From contig CAMQGK010000637.1 of the NCBI GenBank assembly GCA_947000775.1, forward strand, positions 21,692,001 to 21,756,000: a DNA stretch of 64,000 nt, written 5' to 3'. Source of the stretch: Pterois miles (lineage: Eukaryota; Chordata; Actinopteri; Perciformes; Scorpaenidae). The notes under the pieces were generated by a model, which was given only the letters and a program-made list of their open reading frames with translations, was not told where the DNA came from and searched no databases. Below are positions 13,145-25,554 of this stretch, in pieces. A program made the translations under genes and the position numbers. How positions within the stretch are numbered: position 1 is the stretch's first letter; each line of letters opens with the position of its first letter.

Positions 13145-13181
<37 letters not shown>
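13144..13181. repeat. wnt6: (GT)n microsatellite in wnt6 intron 1
   Basis: GT array with one GCGT change; first of five in this part of the intron. Confidence 0.9.
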
Positions 13182-13183
<2 letters not shown>

Positions 13184-13456
13184 TGGGGGTTCAGAGTCAG
13201 GAATGTCAGGTGGCCCTCTAGGCGCAGTGGATATGTCATCATAAAACAATCCATACAGGCTCAGCTCTGCGAGGTGTGTGACAGTCAGACAGACAGACAG
13301 ACAGACAGATGGACCCTGCAGATCTGCTGATAACATGTTTTCTATCCATGTGGGTCTCTATCTGTCTGTCTGTCTTTGTAGTACTTCACTGTCTTGTGTG
13401 CAGTGTTTCATAAGACAACATCCAATATTTCTGGCTGTCTTTCCCTCTCTCTCTCT

Positions 13457-13459
<3 letters not shown>

Positions 13460-13510
<51 letters not shown>
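13460..13510. repeat. wnt6: (CA)n microsatellite in wnt6 intron 1
   Basis: Uninterrupted CA array of about 25 units preceded by a CT tract, opposite in sense to the GT array 280 bp upstream. Confidence 0.95.
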
Positions 13511-13512
<2 letters not shown>

Positions 13513-14815
13513 CTGCAAAGCATCAGTGTTTGAATGTGAAGCTTTGTGATTTTTTTTTTCCCAGTGAATCCTCCCACTGTTCATTCACAGCCCAGTCAAG
13601 GTCAATGTGGGTTGTGGTGTCACAGCGGCTGTGAAAGTCTGTTGAAAGTCCTTGTGTGACTGGCAGATGGACTTGTAGCTTCGGAGGACGTGTCTCTGAA
13701 CTTAAACTTTTCTATTATTTTGGTCACTTCACATGCGATGGTCTGAGGTAAAGGCAGATAACCTGTGGGGATTTATTAGAATTACCATTGAGAGGAAAAA
13801 TGAATAGTTTCCGTGAGTATCTGCAGAACGTATTGGACATGGGAAAAAATGACGGACAGACCATAAGGTGGAGGACATAGGTTCAAGCTCTCCTGTCGGA
13901 AAGCATTTTATATTCTGGGGTGTCGCTGAAAAAGAAAATGCAGTTTGCAAGTATGAACAATGTACATCCACACTTACATACCTAGACTGTTCAAAATCTG
14001 TTCTTTGTCCTCTTTTTGTTGGCAAACTACAAGAGTGCATCAAAGCCAACATCTGTTAAGGAAAAGGACAGACACAGTCCGGTTACTCTGCTGCATTTCA
14101 GCTGGGAAAACCTCCGTCCTGTCCACTCCATGATCTCCACCATTATTATTAGTGTGTTCCTGAAGCCAAACTCATAATTTGTCCTCTTTTACATATTATG
14201 CTGTTATATTCAAGTTTGAATTCAAGCTTCAAAATGCTATAGAAACTCCTGCACTGCAACACTGAATCACTATTTTATGATTGCAAAGTTGTCAAAATCA
14301 GTCAACATGGATACAGGTTGGTGACAATGTGTGTACCATTTAATCGTCATCTTAGACATTTAAAATGGGCTGAGGGTTAGGTCAGTTAAATATTGGTAAC
14401 TTTACTGCAACATGCCCACTGATTTTTTTGCCCAAGAAGTTTGTGATCGTTCTCAAAAAGCTCCCTGTGCACACTAGATGCCAGACTAGATTTTTCAGCA
14501 ATGGGGTTACTGGAGACAGTTTTCGAAAAGCTCAATTTTCAGATAAGCGCAAATGCCATGTGGATGGAGGGCATAATATTGACAAAGACAAGTCACTTTT
14601 AGCCCGAGGGGTGCTGGTCTTTAGCTGAACTGTGCTGCGACCCAGCTGTGGATGGAAAAACAACGTCTCTACAGGGGTCAGTCATTTATTTTGCCTTCCA
14701 ACATTTTTTGTATTTGGCTAAATCTGGCAAAATCCTGTCATCTACCAGGACTGAATCTAATTCAGAAAGAGAAAGATATTTTAAAAATGCCTACATGTGA
14801 AGACATATACAGTAC

Positions 14816-15171
14816 TAGGGATGTAAATCTGACAAATATTGATTATTCATAGAATGAAACAATGTTTGTTGATATCAAAGTTTTCCACGGTGTGATTTTG
14901 ATTCAATTTGGGGGCCTTGTTATCAATATGAGATGATACACAATCAGCTACATTTATATCAACTCACAAAGCGGCTTACATTGGATTTGACAGTTATATT
15001 ACTGGTAAGGAGGGGCCGCTTGGGCAGAAACAGTGATACAGACGTGCCATCGGAATTTAAAAATAAAGGCGTATTTTAAAAATTACAATATGTATCACTT
15101 TGCAGCGATGATAGTGGATTGTTGATCACTGAATTGATATTGCTTCAGATCGATGTGTCATTACATCCCAA
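14816..15171. mobile_element. wnt6: Short hAT-like MITE in wnt6 intron 1
   Basis: This 356-bp element has ends TAGGGATGTAA and TTACATCCCAA, inverted repeats matching at 10 of 11. Flanks TACAGTAC (14808-14815) and CACAGTAA (15172-15179) agree at 6 of 8, consistent with an aged hAT 8-bp duplication. It encodes nothing. Confidence 0.65.
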
Positions 15172-15598
15172 CACAGTAAGAAAATGAAATATTGTACATT
15201 TTGAACCTGTGTGGATCATTGTACCATTATTATCAACCAAAGCACCATTTGCTTTTGCAATGGTGCTCCTAATCTGTGGTGTGATCAATGTGAGAAGGAA
15301 TAAAACATAAATGACACATCATGATTTATGGAGCTTAATTTGTGAAAGCTCAGACGAAGTAGATCCTTTTGCTAAAATTTATTGTATTTCTGTAATGTTC
15401 CTGTCAGCGTTCTGCTGGCAGCCCGTTCTGCAGGACTCAGGACATTCATTTTAAATAAAGCTGTAGTGGATTAAGGGAATCAACACGAAGAAATCAGCTA
15501 CTTCCTTTTTATCCCAACTGACATACGTTGTCATCCTCTTTCACTGCCTCACTTGTTCGCTGGCTCACTTGCACACTCACTCACACACACATTGGTGC

Positions 15599-15600
15599 AC

Positions 15601-15639
<39 letters not shown>
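15599..15639. repeat. wnt6: (CA)n microsatellite in wnt6 intron 1
   Basis: CA array with one ACGC interruption. Confidence 0.95.
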
Positions 15640-15641
<2 letters not shown>

Positions 15642-16073
15642 GGCCGACTGTGGTGCTGCTCAGGTGAAGCCACACCTGTGGGTCTCTCTCCAGTCTGCCA
15701 GGACAATGATGCTCTCTGTTGAAAGCTGCTGGACATACCATCATACATCCCTCTTTCTCTGGCCGTCTCATGCTCGCTCCTCTTCAGCGTCTCTGCATGT
15801 CTTCAGCTGTACTTGTCTTTTGAAGGAAAATACCTATCGCACAGATAGGTTGTCGCTGAAGGAAAAGAGAGAGCTGCAGTGATGGACAGAGAGTGAGAGA
15901 TGAAATGCAGGGAGATAACTGTCCTTTCAGAGCCTCTGCTGATTAGAGCACTCTAATCATTTGGCCTGAGAGCAGAGAGCACAGCTCACAGACTTGGAGG
16001 GGTGAGGAATGCCTTTGCTCTCTTATACTGCTTTTGACTGCAGTGCTTAGCAGGGCCAGCTTTGCTCTCTTTG

Positions 16074-16082
16074 TGCGTGTGT

Positions 16083-16148
<66 letters not shown>
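16074..16148. repeat. wnt6: (GT)n microsatellite in wnt6 intron 1
   Basis: GT array, interrupted once by TCTG; overlapping Cys-Val frames are artefacts. Confidence 0.95.
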
Positions 16149-16149
<1 letters not shown>

Positions 16150-16577
16150 GCAGCCCCAGTTTGGCCGACAGCCCGCCGACAGCCCGCCTGCAGCGTGCCA
16201 CGGGCCTACAGGTGCACACACACTGCATTTGTCTGTCTTTCTGCATTGTGTGTTTATGTGTGTCAGTCCAAATACATCTCCAACCAGTGGTTAATCTGTT
16301 TAACATGCACTCAGAGATGTACGGCTGCACACATTCAGTCATACCGTTATGGGAAAATGTATGCACACACACACATACGCGTTCGCACACACAGACTCTA
16401 TAGTCTGAACCGCCATCATCACCAGAGGAGAGTTTCATTGTAACAGATCTTATCTTGTCTGCTCCACTCCTGGTCTGAAAAGCTAGATGAGTAATCAGGA
16501 CCAGGGAGATGGGCACAGATAAAGATTAAATGACGATGTGGTTTTGGCATCAGGGAGAGAACTGAATTAAATGTGTT

Positions 16578-16580
<3 letters not shown>

Positions 16581-16662
<82 letters not shown>
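16581..16662. repeat. wnt6: (GT)41 microsatellite in wnt6 intron 1
   Basis: The longest dinucleotide array in the window: 41 perfect GT units. Confidence 0.97.
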
Positions 16663-16664
<2 letters not shown>

Positions 16665-17272
16665 TTTTGAGCATGCATGTGCTTTTGTGGGCATTCATAC
16701 TTTAAATATGTTCCAATGTCAGAACTATGTAGGGCAAAGGGTAAAAATGGTCCAAGAAATGTCTCCATAGTTCGATGAAAAGGGGCAAAAATGGTTCTCA
16801 CAGTTTTGGGTTTGGCAGAAGCCAGCTTGAAATGTAAATGTAGCATTGCAAGGTAACATCAAGGCTATGTCGGCATAGGTTTTGATGCCTGTGTAGAGCA
16901 GGAGTTACTGTGGAGTTTTGAGTCCTTTCTGGTGCTTTCTTACCTTTCATGTTTCGGTTATATACTGTTTTCATCTGTCGTACTGCCAAAAATAGTGAAC
17001 AAGCAAGATCAGAGCTTCACATCTGACAATATTTTGTTTTACAGAAACACCAGATTTCTCATCAGAAAACCTTTTTTTATGGCATAACTTGTGGAACGCA
17101 AAACAGTTTGTTAACATCTGTGGCCTCTGACATTTTGTCGTAAAATGTCTCACAGTGAAAATGACAACATCTATAATATTTAATTCTTTCTCTGAATTTG
17201 TTCCCATCCATTTTTCATCTTCTTTGTCTGGGACATGTGACAAATTTAGTGTCTTTTTTATTTTGTGGCTAT

Positions 17273-17820
17273 TAGGGATGCAGTGATCCAGCTTTTTCAG
17301 TCTTGATACTGATAGCGATACCTGGATTACCGAGTACCGATCCTGTGTTTATTTAATAAGCTGTGTGCCTCACTATGTGGAAGTAACAGGAATCATTATG
17401 TATAAGGAAACATCAGGCTTGATTTTTACATCACTTTCCTAACTTTATAAAACAAAATATAACAAATAAACATTGAAATAAATTTACTGAATTGTTATTT
17501 ATTATTAAAATAATAAATTATACACCACCAACTTGGTAAAAATCTTGTGTACAGGAATTACAATTCAAGTGTAAACCTTTTTTAATGCAGCAGCACATTG
17601 GTCAAAACTTGAACAGGAATTAAAATTCCAGTTTAAAACGTATATAGTATATAAACATAGAATTGGATAGAATAAAACATGCCCCATTGTCATGATACCA
17701 TCCAGCTATTTGAGTCAGTATCGGCCCAATATCCACATCCTCAGTGGGTGTAGCAATACATCAGTCTCGATCAATATATCGATTCAGTGATCAGTGATCC
17801 AATATTACTGATGCAAAGTG
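17273..17820. repeat. wnt6: Decayed DNA-transposon-like repeat in wnt6 intron 1
   Basis: The stretch starts TAGGGATGCAGTGATCC and ends in sequence with repeated GATCAGTGATCC and GATGC words, typical of teleost hAT-type remnants that begin TAGGGATGCA. Terminal repeats and target duplication are not clear, so the class is a guess from the left end and overall look. Confidence 0.4.
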
Positions 17821-20800
17821 AAAACATGAATGCATATCAACATCTTTAAGATATGCCTTTAATTGGAAATTCCCATGGCACATCTCTGTCACCATTTCTG
17901 TCCAAGCGCACCTCCTTCCCATAGAGCCCAGTAATAAATCGTCAAATCATATTTTAGTTGCTTTTTTTTCTGAGTTGATGTAGATGTAACTGATTGTGTA
18001 ATATTGTCTCGTATCAATCACAGGCCCCTGACCTGAATTGAACTGAATTCGCCACCTGGCAGATTTTGTGAAACCAGCAATTATCGTAACATTGGCCATG
18101 CTCTGGTAATATTGTGTCGTGATGAAACTTGATTTGCATAAAACACAACTTGACAGAAACTAAATAAAAGTCACCCAAACTATTGGTTCTGGTTTGGTGT
18201 AAATAAACCCTTATTTCTCTGAGTTAGATGTGAAAATATGCCGGCCCTATACATTCTTTCCCCACTGTCTCTCACTCTCATTCTTCGGAAGCAGATCATT
18301 AAGTTAGCTAAATAAAATAACAAAGATTGCCCAACCCCTATTGTTTATAATTTAGCACCCTCTCGCCTGCCTTCCTGCTTTATCAATCATGGCCGTGCAG
18401 TTCAGAGGATGAGATTGGCTCATGCTGCTGCATATACAGATTTCGGAAGAGACAAGCAGCGTTGAAAAAGCCTGCTGCTGACTGCTAATGTTACTCACAT
18501 GAAATAGCGATCCTCTTCTGTGTTTTGGTACAGTTAGTTTTCACATCTGAATCGTACCTGAGTACACATGAACAGTACTACAGACCACCTTTTCAAGCCC
18601 GATTACAGTACAGAGCGTTCACACTAATCAAACGAAATGGACTTTGGGGTCAAGTTAACTTGGATTCGGGCCCGGGTCCCTGATGCAAAAGCACCCTAAG
18701 ATGTTTATGTGGTGCAAAAATCACCATCCTTCATACCAACTTGTTATTCCAGCTCTGCTCTGTATATTCCATATATCTATAGAGACCCACAAACATCCAC
18801 GCACCTTTCCAACCCCTACTTTTCATCTGAATATATCCATTCTTTAACGATTTGTATCTTTTGGCTGTCAGAGCCGTTGGGTGTGCCACTGTACCAAGCT
18901 GTTACAACAGAACAGACTGAATGTTTTTCTATTGTGTAATTGGTTTGGTGGTGTTGGTTTCCTTTTGCTTACACTTTATTGCTACTGTTTAAATTGGGTG
19001 CCCTGCATTACAAATTATGAGTGCTGAAACGTTTTATTGAGTCAAACTGTATTGTTCTCAACTTTGTTTTACATCAGCAAAAACAACACGATCAAACATG
19101 TCTGAAAGTGACGGACGTGTCCCAGACTGCAGGGTCAAGAAAATGGGGAAGCAATTATAGAGGGCACACAGACCCTCTCACACTGTCCTCACATCGACAT
19201 TGGCAAGGTGCTGCTGAATTTATTGCATCCATTTTCCATCTTAGGGACACCAGACAGATTTTCATTGCCATTTCTTGACCACGTTACTTTATCTCTTTGT
19301 ATCTCATTTTACACTGAACCCCTCACCATCTCTTTCTGTCTCTCGACACCCTCTCTTTAGCCACCTCTCTTTGACTACTCCTTATTCTCTCTCACACTGT
19401 GGCGTCTCAGACTAGCGCTTGTCGTGACTGTCTTCATCTCCAGCATACTTGAGGGATTAAGGAGGGATGAAATTCACTCATTCGTAGGCGGAGTGAAAAA
19501 AAAGAAGGGCCCCGTACAGTACAAGACTTTTTCTATGGTGCCGTGAGATCCTTAATGAAACCTGAGGTCGTTCTGAGCACCAACGTTTAATCTCTTTCTG
19601 ACCCACCTCTGGGCTCAGAAAACTCTGAATAAGGCATCTATTTCTATATGAAACATCACGTTTTCTTTCCAATTTACAGCCATAATATGAAAAACAAAAA
19701 CAAATGTAAAAACATATAATCATATAGATTTTTAAAGTATTTTTTAAGCAAGGTTGGGATTCTATTAGCTTGTGGCAGGTGGTAGAAGCATCCTGCGACC
19801 AGTGTTTTTGATTTGGGTAATTTTGTTGCTTTGTCTTGTTTTATCTTTTACTGTATGACCCCCTATCATCATAAAGAACCATTCATGCGAGACAGTGTTT
19901 CCTTAAAGCCTCTGATGATATCAGTAACTGCACATCCTGGACGGTGAGTTATCTGTTCAATGGATGGATGGATCATAACTGACAGTGGTACTTTGAATGA
20001 AGAGGATCTGATTACTGTCTGGCTTTGTAGTTCCTTCTCCAAGTGTGGTTTTATCTCTGTGCATGCCTACACACTAGCAAATGTGTCTGCTAGTGGGCAC
20101 TGTATATACAGGATTTGTGTGCAAACTGCATCTGTGTGTATGTATGCATCCACTTGAAACATGTAGTTCTGGGTATTTGAGCTTAAAGAGGGTTCACTTT
20201 CATCTTTGCTGTAGATGCTGAGGCTGCAGAAGGCCACAGAACAGGAGACAAAGATATTTCTAGTTGGATGTGAGTGAGGCCAACAGTTCAAGGTGCAAAG
20301 GGCTTTACTTCAATGCACCATTTTGTCCACTTCTGCTCCATGAAAACCAAAAGAGAGAGGAGATTTGAAGATTGATGTCTTAAGTCATGTCCACTGTGCA
20401 CATAAACCTCCTTAAACCACCCTAGTTCTGATCAAATTATTAAAAACTTCTGCTTTTCTTTGGACTTGCCACATGCACTTTCTGGTGTCTACAATAAAGG
20501 ATTCCTGTATCCTATTCAACCTCGGAGGGATGCACACTTTTATGTACTGATCTCCAAACAAGGGCAAGAATGCTGAGTGCTCACTATCATCCTATTATCC
20601 AATTATTGCACCCCATTTTTGGGTGTTCTGTATCGCCGGCAATGTGCTTTTCCACCTCAGTTCACTCCACTTTCCGATTCAGACCACATTCCCATTCTAC
20701 CCCCATCATGCCCCGTTTGTTTCTAAACTTACAGTCCAGTGGGGATTATCAAAATAGCCTTCAACCAAAATGAAGGGATGATTTCATCCTACTGGGGTTT

Positions 20801-22664
20801 CACAATTTTGTTATGATGTACCTGCTTTAATATGTGCTCACTTTGATATCTGTTTTAATTTTTAAAAGTCATAAAACCCTGTCACTTGACTTTCTTTCTC
20901 CATTGTTTGTAGTATGCCCTAGCAACTGTTGTGCAGCTGCTCAGTCTGAGGAAGATGCTGCTGAAATTAATTAAGTTGTAGCACACAGCACATAAGAAAA
21001 AAGAAGATGGCTGCATGTGAATTTATTGTGTTTATTTGTTACAGTAAGAGAGGAAAGATACTGCTTATACAGATATGTAAGATAAATCCATACTATATAT
21101 TAATATTGTGCTGTATGTAATCTCCAGTGTCAATCTCAAACATGGAAACTGAACAAAGAGAGAGCACAACATTAAATTAACACTTTCGGAGAAACATTAA
21201 AAACAAGTGTATGCAAATTACTACAGTTCATTACAAAATGCATACATAAATAGTTGTTTTATAATTATTGTTCCACCTGTATAACCTCATTTTTTTCTTA
21301 TACTTTTTGAGATTGTTTTCATGTATGCAATTTACAGTTCATACATATTTTTTTATGTACTTTATTTTTTGAGAGTTTGCATATATGCAATTTACAATTC
21401 ATACTTCCAAACATCTAAGTAAAGCTTAGAAATTAACAAAGACACAAAACAAAATGAAAAAAATAAAACGAGATCAGCATTAGAAACTTAAAAAAAAAAA
21501 AAATAAAAATAGGTATTTCCATTTCTACACTTCTTCTAACTAAATAACCTTTCTTTATCTCTTTCACCAGTCCACTTTGCAGTATTTGCTTTTGTGCAAA
21601 AGAAGATAAGGAAAGTTTTCTCTTGTTGTCAAAGCTCTGTAACTGTCTCTGTCTTTTGCTTCCAGGACTCCATCCAAACTTCATCCAGTACATCCACTAG
21701 TTTTACAACTCTACACCTCCCATTGTAAAAACCAGGCAGGCTATTGTGAGCTGCTGACAGAGCCGGCTTCCCAGCGCTGCCCCTGGCACGTTCACATGAA
21801 GACGCACACTCACACATACAGGCACAAATACACAAACACAAACTCGGTTTCTCACATCCATAAAGATTTACACTAATTGTAGAGAAATACACTTGCATGC
21901 AACTCTTTCTGACACACACACACACAGACACACACCCACACACACCCACAGAGGCCAACAGCGGGTATACAAAGTAATGAGCGGTTGTTTAGAGGGAGTG
22001 TGCGTTGCTAAGTACTGTACCTGTACCTGCTAATTAACACATACAGACTGTCTGTGTGATTTCATTATCTGTGTGACTTTCACACGCACAGGAGGAGAAC
22101 ACACAAACACACACATGCACATGTACAGTCCCGCACACACTGTAGAAACAGAACACCTGTATTGAAAATACGGCATTGTTTCCATAGCGATGTTGTCAAT
22201 ACACTCTCAATAATCATAGAAGGAATGCAGCAGCGTGGGTGTCCCTGGAGTCTGCATACAAACATATTGCATGTGTAGACTTTGCATGCATGCTCCGATG
22301 CTTATGTGTCAATGCACTTATTATCTTTTACAATAATTTCCATATTAAACACCAGACATCAGGGCTCACGCTGCAGGATTAGGCGCATTTACTCCCCCAA
22401 TCTTCCGACAAAATAATTATTATTTAATTATTTGGATGGATTACGAGGAAACCATAACTGTAATCCATGCTGTCTGCCATTATCGCATGTTGGAGTTCTG
22501 GTGGATAACAGTATTTGGGCAGTTTGCTTTCCATGATGGCTGACAAGAGGCTGAAACAAGATGTTTTCATTCAAACATGTTGACATGTTAGTCTGTCATA
22601 TACTGTAAATAGCTTTATTAAAATAAAAATAGATTTTCAAAACTTTCAAAAACACAAGGTCTGA

Positions 22665-23255
22665 GCCCTTACAGAAAAGTAGTATACTTCAAGTTTAATT
22701 TATGAAGTATACTTAAGTAAAGCTCAAGTATATTTTCCTGAAGTATACTTTATGCAGTAAGTATACTAATATCAATGTACTAATTCATTACTTCTTAGTT
22801 ATGAAAGTATATTTTAAGTGTACTTTAAGTGAAAGAAAAGTAAACTATGAGAAGACAACCAGTTGTATTTTATACTGCAACTATACTACAAGTGAATAGA
22901 TATACTCGAAGTTTAATAGTTATTTACTTGTAGCCCACTTTTAAATTTATGAAAGTACACTTTGTATACTTAAAGCACTTAGCTAATGATTTATGTATTA
23001 CATAAAGAGACTTACTCCTTTTGCTATTTGACTTGATGTTTTTCTCACACGCATCTACGATGAACACAGAATCCAAAAACGTAGAAAATTCTTGATGAAC
23101 ATTTGTTTACAAACTTTCACACACTTTTGTAAGCTAAATATACTCAAGTATATCTCTGATAAGTACATAAAAATTAACTGAAAGTATGCCATCTCATTTT
23201 CAGTTTAAAATAAGTAAACTAGTTGCACACTTAAATAAACCTATTTGGTAAGGGC
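22665..23255. mobile_element. wnt6: GTATAC-palindrome element with 8-bp inverted ends
   Basis: Perfect inverted ends GCCCTTAC (22665-22672) and GTAAGGGC (23248-23255) enclose 591 bp packed with versions of the palindrome AAGTATACTT (for example near 22680, 22707, 22741 and 22757, and variants to about 23160). Flanks AAGGTCTGA and AAGGATGA resemble a decayed target duplication. It has no open frame of note. A foldback or MITE origin is likely. Confidence 0.6.
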
Positions 23256-23266
23256 AAGGATGAGCA

Positions 23267-23270
<4 letters not shown>

Positions 23271-23316
<46 letters not shown>
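23271..23316. repeat. wnt6: (TG)n microsatellite in wnt6 intron 1
   Basis: Twenty-three TG units directly after the GTATAC-palindrome element. Confidence 0.95.
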
Positions 23317-23318
<2 letters not shown>

Positions 23319-24592
23319 CGGTATCAGACCGCCAGCAGAGGGGATTGGCGAGAGTGTTTGTTCTGCTTCTTAAAACAAACTCTCGAAGCAGATGAATGAT
23401 ATCAGGCGGTGCGATTAACAGGGACAAGGCTGAATGAAAACCTCTGAGGTAGTCTTTTGCTCTCCCTCTCCCTGTCGTGCATACCCTTCAGAGTCCTATT
23501 TCATGGTAAAATATGAAGCCATGGATCACATCTGCTGGGACTCAGTGACATAAAGTCAACTCTAGAGAAGAGTCAAGAGAGAGATGGAGTAAATGAAAGG
23601 TTGATGTGAGAAAAGGACCTGAATGTACATAAAGTTAACAGTATAGCGAGGGTGAGCGGGGCACCGCTAAGGCAAAGAGATGGGGAAAAGAATGGAAAGT
23701 CATCTCATAAAGCTGCTTTCCTTTTATGCCACTGAAGTGGCCACAGATACTGGCAGCGCCTCTAAGTGGCAGCGCCAAGCGTCTCTTTCCCATTAAGAGT
23801 TAGAATAAACTATTTATCTTTATTATATACACTCATCTGTCAAAGCTATCGAGGAGGTCCAGGATCTGTTATTCATCAAATACAAAATATATGTATATAT
23901 TTTAATGTTTTAAATATTTGCACTACACGAGACATGCTTGATTTATTTTTTGCCACATATTTAAACAGTATTTTTTTTGTTCTTTTTAGTAATATAATAT
24001 GTGTATTTTTCATTCCGATGGGTTTAATCTGGGAATTGTTTTAGCAGCCCTGATTCGAGGGATATGTGTGGTTAAAGCGGTGAAGTTCTTAACTGGTCCA
24101 AAATCTCTAGAGACGCTGTTTTATCAGGAAATCTGGAGAGTCTGCCCTCTGGTTTACCAAAATCAACTTAGCATTAAGATCAACTGTACACGGCCTGTCT
24201 GTTAAGAGACGTTCAACTGTTTCACTTCCAATTTTGTGAGGACCACACAGTTCTACTGAGCGCAGTCCAAGAGCAAAACACAGACTTGTGAATATGACGT
24301 CAGAGCCAAGATGCCTCTGGGAAACTCGGTGCTCCGTTGTGTCCCACGTGCCTGTTCAAGAAGCACATTGTCGCCACAGCTGAGAAGTGGTGGGTAGAGT
24401 TGGCAGGCTTAGCAGCCACACAGAGAACTGTGCTTGCAGTTGGTTTGTGGCTGCTGATGACGGAAACCACATTGTTTACTGGGCGACTAACTCAACAGGT
24501 GTTGCTCACCAATAAGAGAAGTGGGAACTCGCTACTGTTTTGGTATCAATGAGAGATTATTCTCTTATCTAACATTGTTTAAATGTTTCCAG

Positions 24593-24813
24593 GGCGGTGG
24601 GCAGTCCGCTGGTGATGGACCCCAACAGCATTTGCAGGAAGGCGAAGCGCCTGGCGGGGAAGCAGGCTGAGCTGTGCCAGACTCAGCCAGAGATTGTCAG
24701 CGAGGTAGCCAAAGGAGCCAGGCTGGGCGTCAGGGAGTGCCAGTACCAGTTCAGGTACCGCCGGTGGAACTGCACCAGCCACAACAAGTACTTTGGCAAA
24801 ATACTGCAGCAAG
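24593..24813 (+). CDS. wnt6: wnt6 coding exon 2 (N-terminal Wnt domain)
   Basis: The exon covers residues 27-100 of the product. It follows a T-rich acceptor ending in AG at 24591-24592 and ends before GTGAGT at 24814. The translation begins AVGSPLVMDPNSICRKAKR and contains the Wnt-family blocks ARLGVRECQYQFR and RRWNCTSHNKYFGKILQQ. The NCT in RRWNC is an N-glycosylation sequon at the position conserved in most Wnts, and the cysteines in SICRK, ELCQ, RECQ and WNCT belong to the conserved disulphide set of the N-terminal domain. Nothing in this exon is degraded. The intron is phase 2 before it and phase 1 after it (Asp split G|AT). Confidence 0.96.
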
Positions 24814-25554
24814 GTGAGTGAGGGAGGAATGTGTTTTGTTTGTTGATAATTCTTTTCTCCTGTCTCTCTCCCCTATTATCTAGTATGGCAACCCAATCAT
24901 ATAGGACATTAGGTAACAATATTAGCTATAGCTATATCCAGGAAATTCACAATCGTAACGTTATGTTACACATTCAAACTATGGATAGTGCCAATAAAAT
25001 ACTAACTTAGTAAAACTTTCCATAAAAGTACTTGCTGCTGAGTGCCTTGCTGTGTAGCGGCTGCCAGAAGTTGTCAGAGCAAAGATCAAGGTCCCATAAT
25101 GCAATTTCAAATGTAAATGAACAGAAATACACCCGTGATTGACATGTTAAGGACAATTTCTGTTAAAATATATAGTCATACAAGTATTAATATACAGATA
25201 TTTCTTAGAGTGTGCATAAACTAAATAAAATGTGCGAAACAGCGTAACATAAGTATTGAAAACATATCACAAACGTAACATAATGTCAAAATAACTCAAC
25301 AGCACTTTCATACATCAGTCTCCTGGTTGAGAGTCCTGTGCTTGTTGGACACATCATCTCCCTCCAGCCCACCATAAACAGTCTCTCTCACTTTTTATTC
25401 TATATCACAAGCCCTGAGCATAGCATATTTTCCTGGGTACAGACTATGGCATACACAAAGGTGTTGATATTGTATGCAAAATTATTTACAACTTATTGTG
25501 TCATTCATACGGTGAGACCGGACTGATTATGGAGTGCCATTTATACCTGCTAAA

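Larger units (their letters stand above)
12537..24592 (+). other. wnt6: wnt6 intron 1 (12,056 bp)
   Basis: The intron is bounded by GTAAGT and a T-rich TTTCCAG. It contains five long GT/CA arrays between 13144 and 16662, a hAT-like element at 14816-15171, a decayed repeat at about 17273-17820, a transposon-like fragment near 18525-18700 and the GTATAC-palindrome element at 22665-23255. No coding exon of another gene was seen in either strand. The stretch 19,000-22,600 shows no recognisable feature beyond short simple repeats. Confidence 0.85.

Noticed and set aside
15986..16516. A 176-codon minus-strand open frame
   Set aside because: Most of it is Thr-His repeats encoded by the CA array; no conserved domain.
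24579..24812. Minus-strand open frame over wnt6 exon 2 (and similar ones over exon 3 and wnt10a exon 2)
   Set aside because: They are antisense shadows of conserved Wnt exons with biased codon composition.
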